The notes under the pieces were generated by a model. It ran no database searches and had not been told where the DNA came from. It was given only the letters and a program-made list of their open reading frames with translations. A stretch of 64,000 nt of DNA, from assembly GCA_039810245.1 (NCBI GenBank), contig JBDHWQ010000013.1, forward strand, positions 35,479 through 99,478, read 5' to 3'. The DNA comes from CALDSL01 sp039810245. Lineage in GTDB: Bacteria; Chloroflexota; Anaerolineae; Anaerolineales; Anaerolineaceae. The translations under genes and the position numbers were made by a program. Position 1 is the stretch's first letter; each line of letters begins with the position of its first letter. This document shows, one piece after another, positions 34,911 to 42,513 of this stretch.

Positions 34911-37010
34911 CTACCAGATTATCGATAGAAGCATATCAATCAGCTTGATGCCCAGGAATGGCGCCACCATCCCACCCACACCATAAATGAACAGGTTATC
35001 GCGCAGCAGTTGAGACGCGCCGACAGCCCTGTATGGTACGCCCTTCAACGCCAGTGGAATTAAGATGATGATAATCAGCGCATTAAAGATGACCGCCGAA
35101 AGAATGGCCGTTTCCGGTGTTGACAGCCGCATGAAGTTGAGCACGCCGAGCTGGGGGTAGGTGCTGGCGAAAGCAGCCGGAATGATGGCAAAGTACTTTG
35201 CCACATCGTTGGCAATGCTGAATGTGGTCAAAGCACCGCGCGTCATCAAGAGCTGCTTGCCAATCTCAACAATCTCGATCAGCTTGGTGGGGTTTGAGTC
35301 CAGGTCAATCATGTTGGCAGCCTCGTGTGCAGGCTGTGTGCCGGTGTTCATCGCCACAGCCACATCCGCCTGTGCCAGAGCAGGAGCGTCATTGGTGCCA
35401 TCCCCGGTCATGGCAACCAGCCGCCCTTCACTTTGAAACTGGCGGATCAGCTTGAGCTTATTCTCGGGTGTGGCCTGCGCCAGGAAATCATCCACCCCGG
35501 CTTCGGCGGCGATTGCCGCGGCTGTGAGGGGGTTATCGCCGGTAATCATTACCGTCTTTATGCCCATGCGGCGGAGTTGGGCGAAGCGTTCATTCAGCCC
35601 GCCTTTGACAATATCCTTGAGGTGGATAACCCCTAAAGGGACGGCATTGCGCGTGACAACCAGCGGAGTACCGCCACTGCGCGCGATGCGTTCGATCATT
35701 GGCTTCAGGTCGCCGGGCACTGGCTGACTGGATTGTTCTAGAAGCGCCAGCATCGTATCAGGCGCGCCCTTCCGGATATTGGTGTGGTCCAGGTCTACAC
35801 CGCTCATCCGTGTCTGCGCGCTGAATGGAACAAAATGCATCCCTTCGGGGTACTTTGCGGTGGCGGATACCGCGCGCCCGCGCAGGTTGTAGCGGTCTTT
35901 GGCCAGCACGACGATGCTGCGGCCCTCAGGTGTTTGGTCTGCCAGAGATGCAAGCTGGGAAGCTTCGGCCAGCTCAAATTCACTAACGCCGTTCAACGGT
36001 AAGAATTCGACGGCCTGGCGGTTACCCAACGTTATTGTGCCAGTTTTATCCAGCAGCAGCACATCCACATCACCCGCTGCTTCCACCGCTCGCCCCGAGA
36101 GAGCAATCACGTTGCGCTGGATCAGCCTGTCCATTCCAGCGATTCCGATCGCCGAAAGCAGCCCACCAATGGTGGTTGGAATCAAGCATACCAGCAGAGC
36201 CACCAGTACCGTAATCGTGACCGGCGAGCCTTGCCCGGCCGCAAGCACGCTGAACCGTGAAAATGGCAGCAGCGTGATGCATACCACCAGGAAGATAATG
36301 GTGAAAGATGCTAGCAAGATATTCAAAGCAATTTCGTTGGGTGTCTTGGTGCGTCGCGCTCCTTCCACCAGGCTAATCATGCGGTCCAGAAAGCCCTGCC
36401 CTGGGGCGGCTGACACCTGAACAACCAGCCAATCGGAAAGCAGTCGCGTTCCACCGGTCACGGCGGAACGGTCACCGCCCGCTTCGCGGATCACCGGCGC
36501 CGATTCGCCAGTCACCGCGCTTTCGTCCACAGATGCAATCCCGGAAATTACATCACCATCTGCCGGTAAGATATCACCTGCTTCCACCAGGAAGATATCG
36601 CCCAGGGTAAGCAGCGTTGAAGGTGTTCGCGTAAAGACATCTGGTTTGATTCCATCGGCCGGCGCGGCTGATAGCTTTTTAGCCTGGGTTTCTTTGCGTG
36701 TCTTGCGCAGCGCCTCTGCCTGAGCCTTGCCCCGGCCTTCCGCCAGGGCTTCGGAAAAGTTCGCAAACAGAACCGTGAACCATAACCACGCGGTAATGGT
36801 CCCGATGAATCCGGCAGGCGCTTCGCCGTGGCCTGCCAGCGCCTGAAGCCATAACCCACTCGTCAGCAGGCTGCCGGCCTCCACGACCAGCATGACCGGA
36901 TTGCGCAGCATGTGGCGCGGGTTCAACTTGACGAAAGCATCCACTATTGCGTGACGATATACCCGGGCGTGGGTGCTTCTCGTATTCTTGGCCTCACTCT
37001 GCGTTTTCAT
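34911..37010 (-). CDS. kdpB: KdpB ATPase subunit
   Basis: Starting at the ATG at 37010, which overlaps the kdpA stop (ATGA), the P-type ATPase has 699 residues. It carries VTGESAPV of the actuator domain, the phosphorylation site LDKTGTITLGNR, the nucleotide-binding KGAPD region, and MITGDNPLTAAAIAAEAGVD plus TGDGTNDAPAL of the P domain. It energises potassium uptake by KdpA. An upstream in-frame extension to 37112 lies inside kdpA and is not part of the gene. Confidence 0.96.
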   Translation of the reverse strand: MKTQSEAKNTRSTHARVYRHAIVDAFVKLNPRHMLRNPVMLVVEAGSLLTSGLWLQALAGHGEAPAGFIGTITAWLWFTVLFANFSEALAEGRGKAQAEALRKTRKETQAKKLSAAPADGIKPDVFTRTPSTLLTLGDIFLVEAGDILPADGDVISGIASVDESAVTGESAPVIREAGGDRSAVTGGTRLLSDWLVVQVSAAPGQGFLDRMISLVEGARRTKTPNEIALNILLASFTIIFLVVCITLLPFSRFSVLAAGQGSPVTITVLVALLVCLIPTTIGGLLSAIGIAGMDRLIQRNVIALSGRAVEAAGDVDVLLLDKTGTITLGNRQAVEFLPLNGVSEFELAEASQLASLADQTPEGRSIVVLAKDRYNLRGRAVSATAKYPEGMHFVPFSAQTRMSGVDLDHTNIRKGAPDTMLALLEQSSQPVPGDLKPMIERIARSGGTPLVVTRNAVPLGVIHLKDIVKGGLNERFAQLRRMGIKTVMITGDNPLTAAAIAAEAGVDDFLAQATPENKLKLIRQFQSEGRLVAMTGDGTNDAPALAQADVAVAMNTGTQPAHEAANMIDLDSNPTKLIEIVEIGKQLLMTRGALTTFSIANDVAKYFAIIPAAFASTYPQLGVLNFMRLSTPETAILSAVIFNALIIIILIPLALKGVPYRAVGASQLLRDNLFIYGVGGMVAPFLGIKLIDMLLSIIW

Positions 37011-38716
37011 TGCACACCTACCATGATCAGGTGTTCGATAATGGGACCAAGCGCCAGGGCTGGCAGGAAGTTCAACGCCCCAACGACCAAAACCACAACG
37101 ATCAGCCAACATAGGAATAGTGGGGTTGTGGTAGGCAGTGTGCCACCCCCGGCCGGCACTTTCTTTTTTGCGGCCAGCGAGCCAGCCAGTGCCAGGGTGG
37201 GAAGGATTAACCAGAAGCGGCCCACGAACATCGCCAGGGCGCCTGTCAGGTTATAGAAAAGCGTGTTCGCTGCCAGTCCACCAAACGCTGAGCCATTGTT
37301 GTTCCCCTGCGAGGTGTAGGCGTACAGCACCTGGCTGAAACCGTGCGGCCCTGGGTTGCTGATCGCGGAACGCGCGGAACCCTGGCTGAGCGCCAGTGCG
37401 GTCAGCCCAAGTACAACAATCGGCATAATCAGGATCAGCAATGCCAGCATCTTCATTTCAAACGGTTCGATTTTCTTTCCCAGGTACTCTGGCGTTCGGC
37501 CAACCATCAACCCGGCTATAAACACAGCCACGAGCACGAACGTCAACATCCCATACAAACCTGAACCTGCCCCTCCCGGAGCCACTTCACCGAGTTGCAT
37601 CATCACCAAAGGCGCCAGGCCTCCCAGCGGTGTAAATGAATCATGCATGCTGTTGACCGCGCCCGAAGAGGTGCCGGTCGTTATGGTAGCGAATAGGACT
37701 GATTGGGGAATACCAAAGCGAACTTCTTTGCCTTCCATATTCCCCTCCATCGTCTGATCGACACCCAGGGCTGCCAGGCGCGGATTGCCGGCCGCTTCGG
37801 CTGTATATGCCAGGATCGTCGCTCCGACCATCAGCGACAGCATTGCCGCCAGAATTACCCAGCCCTGGCGGGTGTCCCCAACCATGCGGCCAAAGGTAAA
37901 GGTCAGCCCCACCGGGATGACTGTTTCTGCCAGCATCAAGATCAGGTTGGTCACTGCCGACGGATTTTCAAAGGGATGCGCCGCATTAGCGTTGAAAAAG
38001 CCACCGCCATTGGTTCCCAGGTGTTTGATAGCCACCTGCGAAGCCGCTGGCCCCAGCGCGATAATCTGGTTGCCGTTGTCCTGGAGCGTGACGACCGCAG
38101 CAGATGGCGCCAACGTCTGCACCACACCACCCGCAACCAGCGCGATGGCGATCAGAATGGATAGCGGTAGCAGGATGTAAAGGATGGACCGGGTGAGGTC
38201 CACCCAAAAATTCCCCACCGTGCCTGCCTGGTTGCGCGCCAGAGCGCGAATAAGAGTGATCAGCACCGCCATGCCGGTGGCCGCGGAAACAAAGTTTTGC
38301 ACCGTGAAACCAGTCATCTGGGTAAAGATGCTCATCGTGGTCTCGCCAGCATATGCCTGCCAGTTGGTATTGGTCACAAAACTGACCGCCGTGTTGAGCG
38401 CCAGGTCAGGCGCAACCGGTCCAAATGCCAATGGGTTAAGAGGCAACAGGTTCTGCACGCGCTGGATGAGATATAAAAATGCCACACTCACCAGGCTGAA
38501 CATCAAGATGCTGGCGGCGTAGGTTTTCCAACCCATTTCCAGTTCCGGGCGCACTCCGGAAATGCGGTACAGCAGGCGTTCTGCAGGAGCCATAATCGGA
38601 GTAAGCACGGTGCGCTCACCAGCATATACGCGCGCCATGTACGCGCCAGCAGGCAGGGCCAGCGCCAGCAGCATCCCATAGAATAGCAGGATTTGCAACC
38701 AACCCAGTAGCGTCAT
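37007..38716 (-). CDS. kdpA: KdpA potassium channel-like subunit
   Basis: The protein has 569 residues from the ATG at 38716, which overlaps the kdpF stop and has the ribosome site GGAG. About ten membrane segments surround four degenerate selectivity loops, for example NTAVSFVTNTNWQAYAGE, KHLGTNGGGFFNANAAHPFE, TGTSSGAVNSMHDSFTPLGG and YTSQGNNNGSAFGGLAANT. These are the hallmark KdpA pore motifs. It binds and conducts potassium in the KdpFABC pump. Confidence 0.96.
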   Translation of the reverse strand: MTLLGWLQILLFYGMLLALALPAGAYMARVYAGERTVLTPIMAPAERLLYRISGVRPELEMGWKTYAASILMFSLVSVAFLYLIQRVQNLLPLNPLAFGPVAPDLALNTAVSFVTNTNWQAYAGETTMSIFTQMTGFTVQNFVSAATGMAVLITLIRALARNQAGTVGNFWVDLTRSILYILLPLSILIAIALVAGGVVQTLAPSAAVVTLQDNGNQIIALGPAASQVAIKHLGTNGGGFFNANAAHPFENPSAVTNLILMLAETVIPVGLTFTFGRMVGDTRQGWVILAAMLSLMVGATILAYTAEAAGNPRLAALGVDQTMEGNMEGKEVRFGIPQSVLFATITTGTSSGAVNSMHDSFTPLGGLAPLVMMQLGEVAPGGAGSGLYGMLTFVLVAVFIAGLMVGRTPEYLGKKIEPFEMKMLALLILIMPIVVLGLTALALSQGSARSAISNPGPHGFSQVLYAYTSQGNNNGSAFGGLAANTLFYNLTGALAMFVGRFWLILPTLALAGSLAAKKKVPAGGGTLPTTTPLFLCWLIVVVLVVGALNFLPALALGPIIEHLIMVGVQ

Positions 38717-38799
38717 TCGAACATCTCCGGTTTTAGTAACGCAACAAACAGATATACCAGCAGCATTAAAGCCAGCCAGCCCGCAATTTCCGCCAGCAT
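38713..38799 (-). CDS. kdpF: KdpF small subunit
   Basis: A 28-residue reading frame (MLAEIAGWLALMLLVYLFVA followed by LLKPEMFE) consists of one membrane helix plus the conserved L-x-P-E-x-F tail of KdpF. It has the ribosome site AAAGGGGATTAGCCT, and its TGA overlaps the kdpA ATG. KdpF is the single-helix peptide that stabilises KdpFABC. Confidence 0.9.
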   Translation of the reverse strand: MLAEIAGWLALMLLVYLFVALLKPEMFE

Positions 38800-38802
38800 A
38801 GG

Positions 38803-38892
38803 CTAATCCCCTTTCAACCGTTCTATGCCAGAAGCCAACAGCCAGGTCAGTGCATACGCAACAGCCACCAGAAATAGCATTATCCAATCCAT
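38803..38892 (-). CDS. Second single-helix peptide at the head of the kdp operon
   Basis: A 29-residue frame starting MDWIMLFLVAVAYALTWLLA and ending SGIERLKGD is a single hydrophobic helix with a charged C-terminus. The ribosome site AAAGGTGCATGA precedes it, and its TAG lies 3 nt before the kdpF ATG. Comparable mini-genes sit upstream of kdpF in several phyla (family recollection, not checked). It may be an extra assembly helix for the pump. Confidence 0.7.
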   Translation of the reverse strand: MDWIMLFLVAVAYALTWLLASGIERLKGD

Positions 38893-38924
38893 TCATGCAC
38901 CTTTTTCATCTGTTTCTACATAGG

Positions 38925-38990
38925 TTTATATCCCGGGCGGTGTTAAGATGCCGTTAAGGAAATTGCCTGCCTTGCTAACTGCTGGTTAAG
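38925..38990 (-). promoter_or_regulatory. kdp operon promoter with tandem KdpE-like repeats
   Basis: TATAAA on the minus strand lies at 38930-38925. Upstream, CTTAAC occurs at 38947-38942 and 38958-38953, exactly 11 bp apart, and again at 38990-38985, 32 bp further (about three turns). Direct repeats at 11-bp steps are the usual binding pattern of OmpR/PhoB-family regulators such as KdpE. No good -35 box is visible, as expected for an activated promoter. Confidence 0.65.
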
Positions 38991-39043
38991 CTCGCCCTGC
39001 TGCTCGTTGTCCAACGCGAATGCTTAAAAAGGCCGCCTGTATA

Positions 39044-39071
39044 AAAAAACCGCCAGAAATGGCGGTTTTGT
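39044..39071. terminator. Intrinsic terminator upstream of the kdp region
   Basis: A 9-bp stem, AAAACCGCC / GGCGGTTTT, with a 6-nt loop and A/T runs on both sides. It follows, on the minus strand, the gene fragment at 39103-39282. Confidence 0.7.
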
Positions 39072-39102
39072 CTGCGGGTTTTACCTTTTAATACTACTTC
39101 TC

Positions 39103-39282
39103 TCACCGGTTTTGCAGGATAAATGTGCCAACCAGGGCCAGCGGGATATTGAATGGGATTGACCAGGCAAGCTGGTTGTTGATCTGCTGGATACGTTCGT
39201 AAAACAGGCCGGGCAGGTTTACGATCAGCGCAGCAAAGATGGAACTGATTGCGGTAATAGCAGCAAAGCTCAACAAGATTCA
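39103..39282 (-). pseudogene. C-terminal remnant of an unidentified membrane protein
   Basis: The minus-strand frame has no ATG and is closed just upstream by a TGA. It encodes about 59 residues with protein-like content: a hydrophobic segment (AAITAISSIFAALIVNLPGL) then FYERIQQINNQLAWSIPFN and IPLALVGTFILQNR before the TGA. It is followed by a terminator, as a real gene end would be. The upstream part is missing. I could not identify the parent family. Confidence 0.4.
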
Positions 39283-39299
39283 GGTCTCGTTCGCAGCGT

Positions 39300-39730
39300 T
39301 TTTTATTCTTCCGTCCTTAAGGCTTGCGATCCAGAAAGTGGGTGAGCATCGAATATGATTGAACAACGGCCGGTACCCGCTTTTGTTGAAGGGCAGGAGG
39401 AAATGGGTTGGCGCGCAACTCACCAGAGACAACCGCCAGGAATCTGCGGAAAGAGCTGAAAAGGTCAGCCCTTATGCCTGGTGTCCCAACCGGCCCTTCG
39501 TTGCCACCGCTACCACCTTGGTCAGCAACGTGAGCGGAATACTTCGCGTCCCCCTGTGGGGAGAACCTCTGACCGCCTGGATTGAGGGGAAATCTGGTTA
39601 CAGATACGCCTTTGTGGAAACGAGCGCCATTATTCTCGTTTGCGAAGCCTGGTTACCCTGCGAGAGAGCCGCCATGCTTGCAGAATGCGCTCGTACGACT
39701 TGCGCGTTCACAGTCACGAGCGGCCTGAGC
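39300..39730. other. Region without a supported gene
   Basis: A plus-strand open frame of 151 codons (39359-39814) has no ribosome site, lacks recognisable motifs and runs into the TMEM175 gene antisense, so I do not call it. The stretch contains one copy (39547-39565) of a 19-nt hairpin string CGTCCCCCTGTGGGGAGAA that recurs beside tRNA-Pro at 41499-41517. Confidence 0.4.
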
Positions 39731-40363
39731 TCAAGCCTCGGTCTTCGTTCCCTTCATCCGGATCAGAAAGTTGAGTGGTATGGTCAGCAGCCAGGCGTAC
39801 TTGGCCATATGTAGGTCGATATACGCCAGAGAGATGGATGCCAGGAATACGCCAGGTACAAAAAGCGCTCGCCGGGTCTCGATGTTGGTTTCTCGGGTGG
39901 TCATCTATGGATCGACCAGGCATGTGCGGTTGGCGAAAATCCATTCCGCCGCGGTGAGCAGCCTGGCCAGCGTGATCGACAGGGCATAGAAGATCGTCCC
40001 GGTACGGTTGCCGTTTTCGGCGATCACCGCGGTGGGGAAGGGGATGAACGCCACGGCCATCAACGGCAGATTGAGCAGGATCAGTCGCCGGTTGTAGGCG
40101 CGTATGCTGCCAAACCGGCGGTGATGGCTGATCCAGAACCCGCCAATGACAAGGAAGCTAATGACGTAACCCAGATACCTGGGCCAGGCTGCGAACAGGC
40201 TGGCCAGCAGCTGACTGTTGCTGAGGCCCGCGATGCTTCCTGGAAGCCGGATGTCTAATACCAGCTAGGTGATGGCAATGGCAAAGACCGCATCGCTGAA
40301 GAACACCAGCCGTTTGAGCCCGGTCGCATCTCTCTGTGGGTCAGACGGCGCATCAACCGGCAT
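39731..40363 (-). pseudogene. TMEM175-family potassium channel gene with two in-frame amber codons
   Basis: The frame from the ATG at 40363 to the TGA at 39731 covers 210 codons, the usual length of bacterial TMEM175. It keeps the family signature RLVFFSDAVFAIAIT at its start, then LVLDIRLPG, SFLVIGGFWISHHRRF, LLNLPLMAVAFIPFPTAVI and a last helix. TAG codons interrupt it at codon 33 (40267-40265, exactly where the signature expects Leu) and at codon 153 (39907-39905). No frameshift is present. It overlaps the end of the CPBP gene by 11 nt. TAG is an ordinary stop elsewhere in this window (hemW, GH25, corA), so this is most simply a young pseudogene or sequence error. Confidence 0.8.
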
Positions 40364-41207
40364 TGCCAGCGCCTGCGGTTACGCCAGCCGGGCTGGGATA
40401 CTGCGCTTCGTTCATCTCCTGGCGGCGCATCAGGCGGGCCGGGCCTTCTACCACCACCACTACCGCAGCAGCCAGGCATAACAGGATTACAAACAGCCAG
40501 AACAGCCCTGGTCCGCTGGACATGACGCCGGTGTAGGCGATCGTCGCATCCGTCGTAGAATGGAAAATCGCCGCTACCAGAACGCTGCCATGCGCGTGGT
40601 TGTAGATCCAGGTGGTCAGAACCGAGGTAGCCACGGCCGAGATCAAGAAGCCGCTCAAGGGAATGTTGGACTGGAAGGAGCCCGGGGTAAAGAACAGGGG
40701 CAGGTGCCAGAAGCCCCACAGCAGCCCAACGATCAGGCTGGCGTTGAGGGCGCTGTACTTCCGCTGAAACCTGGGAAGGGCAAAGCCTCGCCAGGCAGTC
40801 TCTTCCGTCAGCCACATATTGGGTAAATTGGTGAAGAAATACAGCACCGCGGCGGAAAGGGCCAGATCCTGGCCAATGCGCGCCGGGCTGCCCGGGCGGA
40901 TCAGGGAAAATAAGGCGATAGCCAGATAGGCGATCAGCCCGATGAGCAGGATAGAGACAATATACCACAACGGGTGGGCATGCCAGCGCACCAGGCGCGC
41001 CAGCAGGTCACGCACCGCGGGCCAGCCGCCGGCCAGCGCTGCGGTGATGTAAGCGGCAGTAGCCGCGCCGAAGAATGCGAAAAAGCCCGGAATGTGCCAT
41101 CCCAGCAAGCCGCGTGCCTGCGCCGCCGCAGAGCCCCACACCAGCCAGGCGAAAAGATAAGCCAGGGTGTAAAAAACAATCATTGGGTGACGCTTGACAA
41201 ATGACAT
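40353..41207 (-). CDS. CPBP family intramembrane metalloprotease
   Basis: From the ATG at 41207, with ribosome site AGGAGGGAAAG, the protein has 284 residues and about eight hydrophobic segments. The CPBP (Rce1-like) motifs are LTEETAWRGFALPRF (EExxxR with the catalytic Glu pair), VGLLWGFWHLPLFF (FxxxH) and YNHAHGSVLVAAIFHSTTD (second and third His). Related proteins cut prenylated or peptide substrates or confer bacteriocin immunity. The specific role is unknown. It is followed by the overlapping TMEM175 frame. Confidence 0.88.
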   Translation of the reverse strand: MSFVKRHPMIVFYTLAYLFAWLVWGSAAAQARGLLGWHIPGFFAFFGAATAAYITAALAGGWPAVRDLLARLVRWHAHPLWYIVSILLIGLIAYLAIALFSLIRPGSPARIGQDLALSAAVLYFFTNLPNMWLTEETAWRGFALPRFQRKYSALNASLIVGLLWGFWHLPLFFTPGSFQSNIPLSGFLISAVATSVLTTWIYNHAHGSVLVAAIFHSTTDATIAYTGVMSSGPGLFWLFVILLCLAAAVVVVVEGPARLMRRQEMNEAQYPSPAGVTAGAGNAG

Positions 41208-41471
41208 CTTTCCCTCCTGTACACTTTGTCGATAATCATTATATATATTGTGGGCTAGAGCGTATTTACCGTATATATGGTTTTTGTTACGGATTTCAGC
41301 AAATATTTGGCTGCGCGATGAGTGCGCCAAGGACGCCGCGCCCACCTGACCCTCATGGAACAGCTCAAGTCTCTGACCAGGGGCAGTGGGAAATAGAGGT
41401 CTGATCGGATCGTTTCGATAAGATTCAACGAAGTTCTCATTGACGGTGACACAATTCACGCATAATGATTA

Positions 41472-41517
41472 TTCGTGTCGGGGCGAGAGGATTTCGTTTC
41501 GTCCCCCTGTGGGGAGA
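41472..41517. repeat. Duplicated tRNA-Pro 3' end plus TCCCC/GGGGA hairpin
   Basis: Bases 41472-41494 (TTCGTGTCGGGGCGAGAGGATTT) match exactly the 3' end of tRNA-Pro and its flank at 41556-41578, 84 bp apart. The next 19 nt (41499-41517) form a TCCCC/GGGGA hairpin also present at 39547-39565. The arrangement recalls an attachment-site duplication or a tRNA-end repeat. Confidence 0.75.
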
Positions 41518-41531
41518 AGCTTCGGCGAATC

Positions 41532-41557
41532 AAAAACCGCCAGTGACGGCGGTTTTT
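41532..41557 (-). terminator. Terminator of tRNA-Pro
   Basis: A 10-bp perfect stem (AAAAACCGCC / GGCGGTTTTT) with a 6-nt loop begins 5 nt after the tRNA 3' end on the minus strand. Confidence 0.85.
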
Positions 41558-41560
41558 CGT

Positions 41561-41636
<76 letters not shown>

Positions 41637-41759
41637 AACGATAGAGATTATAAACGCATTCCCCCAATTTGACAATATTTTTCCTAACTTCCACGCCGGT
41701 TTCCAAACAGCCCGACCACGAATCCATTCGTGCTGTTCGCTTTTTCGTACAATTTGTGA

Positions 41760-42512
41760 TTACGCTTTCCGCCCCCAGCCAAAGAAGGTGGGCACGAACA
41801 GCACGCGCTCGCCGCGTTCCCATGCCGCGCGGTCCATCTCGCGCAGCGTCGCCAGCCGCACGCCGGGCTGCGCCTTGCGCAGGTCGTCTTCCAGCACGGC
41901 CCACTCATCCGCCCAGGCAGCCATGTCCGGCGCGCCCCACTCGCCGCCCAGCACGCCCACGGTGACATCTCGCAGGCCCGCGCCGCGCAGCCTGCCGGCC
42001 AATCTGCGTCCGGCGGTCACATCCGCTCCCTGGCGTGCCAGCGAATCAGTTTGCAGCCGTCCCAGCATTTCCAGCTCGCGCGGAGCATCCACCCGCGCGG
42101 CATGGTCCGGTTCGGCCAGCGCAAGCACCCAGCCGCCCGGCCGCGTCACCCGCACCATTTCGGCCACCGCTTGCACCACGTCCGCCACCCACAGCAGGTA
42201 GTAGTGGCATACCACCGCATCAAACGACCCGGCTGGGAAAGGCAGCCGCAGCCCGTCCGCCGCGGCCAGCCCACCCGCGCCAGGCGCTGATTCAACCGCC
42301 AGTCGCAGCCTCGCCGCGTCCAGGTCGATGCCGAACAACGCCGCGTCGGTCAGCCGGGGCAGCTCGGCCAGCACCGCGCCCGTGCCGCAGCCAACCTCCA
42401 ACACGCGGTCAGCGGTTTGCAGCCCCAGCCGCAGGAAAGCGTGTTCGCGCAGTTGCGCCGTCCAGCGCGCCTGCTGCGCGAAGCGCCGGTGCCATGCCGC
42501 CGGGGTCAGCAT
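41760..42512 (-). CDS. Class I SAM-dependent methyltransferase, last gene of the radical SAM operon
   Basis: The 250-residue Rossmann-fold protein has motif I VLEVGCGTGAVLAEL, the acidic end of strand 2 (LFGIDLDAARLRLA), a motif II-like FDAVVCHYYLLWVAD and VRVTRPGGWVLALAEPDH. This matches the UbiE/Methyltransf_11 type, whose substrates are diverse. It starts 1 nt after the stop of the radical-SAM-like gene, so it is clearly part of that operon. A role in methylating a product of the radical SAM enzyme is an inference from position only. Confidence 0.88.
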   Translation of the reverse strand: MLTPAAWHRRFAQQARWTAQLREHAFLRLGLQTADRVLEVGCGTGAVLAELPRLTDAALFGIDLDAARLRLAVESAPGAGGLAAADGLRLPFPAGSFDAVVCHYYLLWVADVVQAVAEMVRVTRPGGWVLALAEPDHAARVDAPRELEMLGRLQTDSLARQGADVTAGRRLAGRLRGAGLRDVTVGVLGGEWGAPDMAAWADEWAVLEDDLRKAQPGVRLATLREMDRAAWERGERVLFVPTFFGWGRKA

Positions 42513-42513
42513 C

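Noticed and set aside
39359..39814. Plus-strand frame of 151 codons
   Set aside because: No ribosome site or recognisable domain, and it overlaps the TMEM175 C-terminus antisense.
39731..40363. Amber codon reassignment to explain the TMEM175 stops
   Set aside because: TAG ends hemW, the GH25 gene, corA and the DUF2207 gene at the expected places, so it is a normal stop here.
40255..40968. Minus-strand frame of 237 codons overlapping the CPBP and TMEM175 genes
   Set aside because: It is in a different frame from both; the CPBP motifs and the TMEM175 signature lie in the other two frames.
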